From Marispirochaeta sp964554875 (GTDB lineage: Bacteria; Spirochaetota; Spirochaetia; JC444; Marispirochaetaceae): DNA of 64,000 nt. The notes beneath the pieces were generated by a model that saw nothing but the letters and a program-made list of their open reading frames with translations, was not told where the DNA came from and ran no database searches. Below, piece by piece: positions 59,964 to 64,000 of this stretch (positions are counted from its first letter, which is position 1; every line of letters begins with the position of its first letter). The position numbers were made by a program, and so were the translations under genes. The stretch lies in the NCBI GenBank assembly GCA_964554875.1, contig CAZKQJ010000001.1, forward strand, positions 62,001-126,000, given 5' to 3'.

Positions 59964-61688
59964 ATGTCTCAGTCTATTCGAGAGCTTGTCGGGTTTATCT
60001 ACGGCCCCGAAAAAGGAGACTCTGTTTGCACTGCCCTGCTCGACAGGGTAGAAAAAAGGCTTGCCATGATCTCCCCACCGCCGGTACGGGGAGAAGGTCG
60101 CCTTCCCCTGGATGAGTCGGACTCCTTCATGATCACCTACGGGGATCAGTTCAGGCAGAAGGGCCGGCTTCCCCTTGAATGCCTGGAGAACTTTGCGAAG
60201 GAGAAACTTCCCGGCTTTCTGTCAGGGATTCATATTCTGCCCTTCTTTCCCTACACCTCGGATGACGGCTTCTCCATCTCCGACTACACAAAGGTGCATC
60301 CCGACTGGGGCAGCTGGGAACAGGTGTCGGGAATCGGTTCCTCCTTCAAACTTATGTCGGATCTTGTTCTGAACCACTGCTCCGTCTCCCACCGCTGGTT
60401 CAAGGGTTTCCTGGAGGATGATCCCCGGTACCGGGATTTCTTTATCAGTGTCGATCCGGATACGGACCTCTCCATGATCGTACGCCCCAGGGCGCTGCCG
60501 CTGCTGACTCCCTTTGAGACTGCCGCCGGAACAAAACATGTATGGACCACCTTTTCCGCGGATCAGGTAGACCTGAACTTTGCCTGTCCTGATGTTCTTG
60601 TCGAGATGATCGATGTCTTCCTTTTCCATGTTCAGATGGGGGTCCAGGTTATCCGTCTGGATGCCATCGCCTACCTGTGGAAGGAGATCGGGCATCCCAG
60701 CATTCATCATCCCAAAACCCACGCCGTGGTACGCCTCTTCCGGGCCATCGTGGAGGAATACGTACCCTGGGTTATCATCCTTACCGAAACCAATGTTCCC
60801 CACCGGGAGAACATCTCCTACTTCGGCAGCGGAGACGACGAATCCCACATGATCTACCAGTTCAGCCTGCCCCCTCTTACCCTGGATGCTTTTTTGCGGG
60901 AGGATGCGGGGCATCTGCGGGACTGGGCTGCCAGCCTGCCGCCGGTGGACGGAAAGACCACCTACTTCAACTTTCTCGCCTCCCACGACGGGGTGGGAGT
61001 TACCCCGGCCTACGGAATCCTGCGGGACGAAGAGATCAGCGGACTGATCCGCAGTGTGGAGGAGAGGGGCGGGCTGGTCTCTTACAAAGCGGTGAAGGAC
61101 GGAAAGGTTCCCTACGAACTGAACATCAATTACCGCAACGCTGTCGCGGGAGACCAGAAGGAGCCCCGGAAGATCGCCGCGAAATTCCTGGCCGCCCAGT
61201 CTCTGCTCCTGGCCATGCCGGGGGTGCCGGGTATCTACGTTCACAGTCTCATCGGTTCCGGCAACTGGACCGAGGGTGTCCGGCAGACCGGAATGAACCG
61301 GAGCATAAACCGGCAGAAGCTGCAGCTCGACGAGGTTCTGGCGGAGCTTTCGGACTCCTCATCCCTGCGCTCCCTGATTTTCACGGGATATACCAGGATG
61401 TTGAAAATCCGGTCGGAAAGACAGGCCTTTCATCCCGCCTCTCCCTTCACGGTACTTAAGGCAGAGGGACCAGTCTTTGCTCTGCTCAGGGGAGATACAG
61501 AACGGGGCATGGTGCTGTGCCTGGTAAATACGGGTTCCCGCAAGGCGCGTTGGGAGATTGATCCCGCGGCAGGTTTCTCCGGTGAGCTGATCGATTGTCT
61601 CGCGGGTCAGCGTTGTAAGGGGGCTTCCGGAAGCATAAGCCTCGAACCTTTTCAGGTCCTCTGGCTGGAGCACCTGAATCAGGCCTGA
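59964..61688 (+). CDS. GH13_18 glycoside phosphorylase (sucrose phosphorylase family)
   Basis: 574-residue alpha-glucan-family enzyme. The catalytic triad is visible: nucleophile Asp in VIRLDAIAYLWKE, acid/base Glu in ILTETNVPH and stabilising Asp in FLASHDGVG. Family members phosphorolyse sucrose, sucrose-6-phosphate, glucosylglycerol or glucosylglycerate; the sequence alone does not settle which. GGGAGG lies 7 bases before the ATG, after an upstream hairpin (GGTTCT 59921-59926 with 59936-59941). Flanking glycosyltransferases favour a role in compatible-solute turnover rather than dietary sucrose use (inference). Confidence 0.88.
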   Translation: MSQSIRELVGFIYGPEKGDSVCTALLDRVEKRLAMISPPPVRGEGRLPLDESDSFMITYGDQFRQKGRLPLECLENFAKEKLPGFLSGIHILPFFPYTSDDGFSISDYTKVHPDWGSWEQVSGIGSSFKLMSDLVLNHCSVSHRWFKGFLEDDPRYRDFFISVDPDTDLSMIVRPRALPLLTPFETAAGTKHVWTTFSADQVDLNFACPDVLVEMIDVFLFHVQMGVQVIRLDAIAYLWKEIGHPSIHHPKTHAVVRLFRAIVEEYVPWVIILTETNVPHRENISYFGSGDDESHMIYQFSLPPLTLDAFLREDAGHLRDWAASLPPVDGKTTYFNFLASHDGVGVTPAYGILRDEEISGLIRSVEERGGLVSYKAVKDGKVPYELNINYRNAVAGDQKEPRKIAAKFLAAQSLLLAMPGVPGIYVHSLIGSGNWTEGVRQTGMNRSINRQKLQLDEVLAELSDSSSLRSLIFTGYTRMLKIRSERQAFHPASPFTVLKAEGPVFALLRGDTERGMVLCLVNTGSRKARWEIDPAAGFSGELIDCLAGQRCKGASGSISLEPFQVLWLEHLNQA

Positions 61689-61702
61689 GCGATTCGGAAA
61701 CT

Positions 61703-62956
61703 TCAGGCGCCGAAGAAGGTCTTCAGCAGAAAATGAAGGGCTTCCTCGGCCATCTCGTAAGAGTAGTATTTCCGGGCGATGGCGTAGTTTGTGTCCGTCA
61801 TACGTCTGACCCGCTCGGGATCGTCCAGAATCTCCCGGGTGAGGGCTACGATCCGGTCAGAGAGGTACTCGTCCATCTCTATGACCTCAAAGCCCTTGGG
61901 TTTGATGTCGTGGGAGTAGATTGAATAATTATTCACCATGATGGGGCGCCGAAAATAGACGGCCTCGAGAAAGGCGTTGCCGAAGCCTTCGAATATGGAG
62001 GGGTAGGTTACAAGGTCCGCGAAGGGATACACATCGTAGAGGGTGTAGGTTTTTCGGCCGTCGGCGGTGTATTCCCGGTTTTCCCGAATCAGGTCGTCCA
62101 CGAAAATGGCACGGATCTTCATGAGGTCGGCGTAGTCGTGGACCCGCTGCTGATACTCATAGCCTTCGTCGCCGGAGGCGTGGGATATGACCAGGGCTGC
62201 CTTGCGTTCCAGCCGGGCCACCAGCTCGATGGCGTGTTCGATTCCCTTGCGCTGAACTACCCGGGTGGGCTGAAGAATCAGCAGTTCGTCATCATCGATG
62301 GCAAAGGCCTGTCTGACATCACGGTTCCATTCGTCAATCCCGGGAGGCGGTGTGGCGTAATCCATCACGTTCGGAATCAGGGTGGAGTTAATCCCGGTCC
62401 GCAGGGCCAGCTGATTCTGGGCGGATGAATTAATAACCACATGCTGAATGCTGTTCAAATGGGGAGGGTAGCAGGCGTTAAAGTAGTCCCAGACGCAGTT
62501 CCGCAGAAAGCGTTTTCGTTCCCAGAAAAAATCGTGATGATGGGCAATGGTGGGGACTCCGGTTTCCGCGACGGTCTCGGTGATCGCCATTCCCAGGGGG
62601 ATGTTGAGGGGGATCGTCAGGGTATTCTCCGGTACCAGGACGTCCAGGGAGAATTTTCTGATAAACGCTGCAATCTCGTCCTTGAGACGCTCCCGGTACA
62701 GGTGGAGCTTCTTGGTCAGCTTCGGCGGTCGAAACTGATTGTTGAAGCACTCCTGGTATATCTCCTTGATTTCATCTGTCTGGAAATGGGCTTCCGGGGC
62801 AATAAAGGAGGCTGCCGGAGGGGTATCGAGCTCACCGGCCATATAGAAGCAGCGGTGTCCCATGCGCTCCAGAATGTGGGCCCATTTTTTTGTCTCCAGA
62901 GAGACCCCGTCGGTACCTGATATCCTGAAGGACATAAAACCGATGTTTTTTCCCAT
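61703..62956 (-). CDS. Glycosyltransferase family 4-like protein
   Basis: 417 residues. N-terminal RISGTDGVSLETKKWAHIL is a GT-B acceptor-side loop; the donor-side half has ILQPTRVVQRKGIEHAIELV and YPSIFEGFGNAFLEAVYFRR. It resembles transferases annotated in mannosylglucosylglycerate and related solute synthesis, but this is from memory. Converges with the GH13_18 gene (14-base gap) and follows the OmpA-like gene by 24 bases on the same strand. Confidence 0.85.
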   Translation of the reverse strand: MGKNIGFMSFRISGTDGVSLETKKWAHILERMGHRCFYMAGELDTPPAASFIAPEAHFQTDEIKEIYQECFNNQFRPPKLTKKLHLYRERLKDEIAAFIRKFSLDVLVPENTLTIPLNIPLGMAITETVAETGVPTIAHHHDFFWERKRFLRNCVWDYFNACYPPHLNSIQHVVINSSAQNQLALRTGINSTLIPNVMDYATPPPGIDEWNRDVRQAFAIDDDELLILQPTRVVQRKGIEHAIELVARLERKAALVISHASGDEGYEYQQRVHDYADLMKIRAIFVDDLIRENREYTADGRKTYTLYDVYPFADLVTYPSIFEGFGNAFLEAVYFRRPIMVNNYSIYSHDIKPKGFEVIEMDEYLSDRIVALTREILDDPERVRRMTDTNYAIARKYYSYEMAEEALHFLLKTFFGA

Positions 62957-62980
62957 AGATCTTTACCTTGTCTGCCTGGT

Positions 62981-63946
62981 TTATTCTCCGGCTCTGATAA
63001 ATATTTCCACCCGCCGGTTGAGGTGCTGTTTGTCATCCGCCATCGAAACAGGTTCCCTGGCTCCAAGGCCGCGGACTTCGGCGGTCTCCAGATCGATTCC
63101 CCTTTGCCGAAGGTAATCGGCAACCCCTTGTGCCCGTAGTTCGGAAAGCTCCTGTCTGCCTTGTTCCGTTCCGTGGGGGGCGCAGTGTCCGTTTATTTCA
63201 ATGCGCGCTGCCGGGTACCGACGCAGTTCGGATACCAGCCTGTCCAGCTCGCTCCGGGTTTCAGCGGTCAGCACGGCGCTGTCGGGAGTAAAATAGAGCA
63301 CCTCCTCGAGAGGCTGGGCCGGAACCGCCGGAGACGGACTCTCCTCCTGTTTCTCCGCCGAATCAGCAGGTTCCGGAGCTCCTTCAGCGGCAGGGGACAC
63401 CCCGGGTTCGGACGGTGCGGCCTGGCCCGCGGGGGGGCCGGATGGCGCCGGAGAAGGGGGCTCGCTCCTGACTGTCGAGGCGCGGGGAACCTGGGTTCGG
63501 ACCGCAGGGGATGAAGGGGCATCTGCCCGCGAATGTGCAAAGAGAAGGTATCCCCCAAGTCCCAGCAGCAGGGCAAGGAGCAGGGCAAGAAGCAGAATGA
63601 GCAGCAAAATCCATAGCGGCCGGCCGGCGCCGGGCAGTCTGATTCGGTCGGCAATGACCTGTTTCCCGTTCAGGCTGAGTTCTATGCCGATCTTCCGATA
63701 CCCGTGTTTACGGGTAGTGAGCCCGATTTTCGGTACTCCCGCTTTCGCCTTCGGGATGGGTTTAATGCTGTACTGCTTAATCTGTACATCCAGGCCGGCA
63801 GAATCCCGGGTATAAAGGGTAACGATGGCCGTGCGCTGATAGTCCTGAATGGTTGTGAGATTCAGCTCCCGAAAACTGTCCTTATCGAGATCGAAGAAGG
63901 GGATCAGACTTTTGTTTTCAATTTGTACATAGATTTTTTGATCCAC
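62981..63946 (-). CDS. Membrane-anchored OmpA-like protein
   Basis: 321 residues: an approximately 105-residue N-terminal domain without a signal peptide, one hydrophobic helix (about 110-135), an approximately 80-residue Pro/Ala/Ser-rich linker, and a C-terminal OmpA peptidoglycan-binding domain (VLYFTPDSAVL, NGHCAPHGTEQGR, LNRRVEIFI). The N-domain would be cytoplasmic and the OmpA domain periplasmic. Starts at GTG 63946; an in-frame stop shortly upstream excludes a longer form. It may tie a cytoplasmic or membrane process to the cell wall. First gene of a pair with the glycosyltransferase. Confidence 0.82.
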   Translation of the reverse strand: MDQKIYVQIENKSLIPFFDLDKDSFRELNLTTIQDYQRTAIVTLYTRDSAGLDVQIKQYSIKPIPKAKAGVPKIGLTTRKHGYRKIGIELSLNGKQVIADRIRLPGAGRPLWILLLILLLALLLALLLGLGGYLLFAHSRADAPSSPAVRTQVPRASTVRSEPPSPAPSGPPAGQAAPSEPGVSPAAEGAPEPADSAEKQEESPSPAVPAQPLEEVLYFTPDSAVLTAETRSELDRLVSELRRYPAARIEINGHCAPHGTEQGRQELSELRAQGVADYLRQRGIDLETAEVRGLGAREPVSMADDKQHLNRRVEIFIRAGE

Positions 63947-64000
63947 ACATCATATTGTATTCGCTATCCCTCTCAGGTCAAGTCTATTTACTGATTGATA
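63947..64000. other. Window end
   Basis: 54 bases upstream of the OmpA-like gene with no recognised feature; part of its promoter region may lie here. Confidence 0.6.

Overview
The window looks like part of the chromosome of a free-living, probably anaerobic spirochaete (inference). The support is indirect: a single-chain pyruvate:ferredoxin oxidoreductase, an oxygen-sensitive dehydratase-activase type protein, two complete TRAP transporters, binding proteins whose mature N-termini begin AGG or AEG with no lipobox cysteine, and an outer-membrane/RND efflux set that indicates a diderm cell. No rRNA, tRNA, CRISPR array, phage or transposase gene was seen. The sequence is a scaffold with two 100-N gaps, at 54413-54512 and 55696-55795.

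Layout. 1-7.6 kb: a chemoreceptor cut by the window edge, a CLC chloride protein with CBS domains, a polar amino-acid ABC transporter and a PutP-type sodium symporter. 7.7-13 kb: a 1454-residue protein with two BcrA/BadF-type activase domains, followed by a flavodoxin/ferredoxin protein. 13-19.2 kb: a TRAP transporter co-directional with a uroporphyrinogen-decarboxylase-like enzyme, an AraC regulator and a TIM-barrel epimerase, a likely catabolic cluster of unknown substrate. 19.2-21.9 kb: leuA and a PIG-L/LmbE-family gene behind a leucine attenuator with a 32-codon leader peptide containing 13 leucines. 22-31.7 kb: a second TRAP transporter, a membrane-anchored AraC-type regulator, an Ig-like/YwaF-like membrane protein, an orphan betaine-type binding protein, an aldo/keto reductase and a secreted dienelactone hydrolase. 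31.7-37.5 kb: nifJ, arsR-arsM and an SDR dehydrogenase.

37.5-46.7 kb is a compact seven-gene run on one strand: outer-membrane channel, periplasmic adaptor, RND pump, small PII-like protein, response regulator, histidine kinase and a POTRA/beta-barrel protein. This suggests a self-regulated envelope efflux system. 46.8-54.1 kb holds a YeiH-type transporter, a two-gene unit of exported proteins (DUF2330-like and glycine-rich) and a four-gene OpuB-type compatible-solute ABC transporter. 54-56.3 kb holds a Gfo/Idh/MocA oxidoreductase and a cytidylyltransferase-like gene. Here two related copies of an approximately 85-95 bp dispersed repeat lie in inverted orientation beside the assembly gaps. 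56.5-64 kb holds a LysR regulator, a VapBC toxin-antitoxin pair, a GH13_18 glycoside phosphorylase between two glycosyltransferases, and an OmpA-like protein.

Recurring themes are organic-solute capture (two TRAP systems, two ABC systems, one orphan binding protein, PutP), osmoadaptation (OpuB-type transport and possibly the GH13_18 locus), fermentative energy metabolism (PFOR) and envelope stress or efflux. The best regulatory finds are the leucine attenuator, matched 12-bp operator-like elements upstream of two divergent genes, a possible Shine-Dalgarno-sequestering stem before the efflux operon, and a palindromic ArsR operator over its own promoter.
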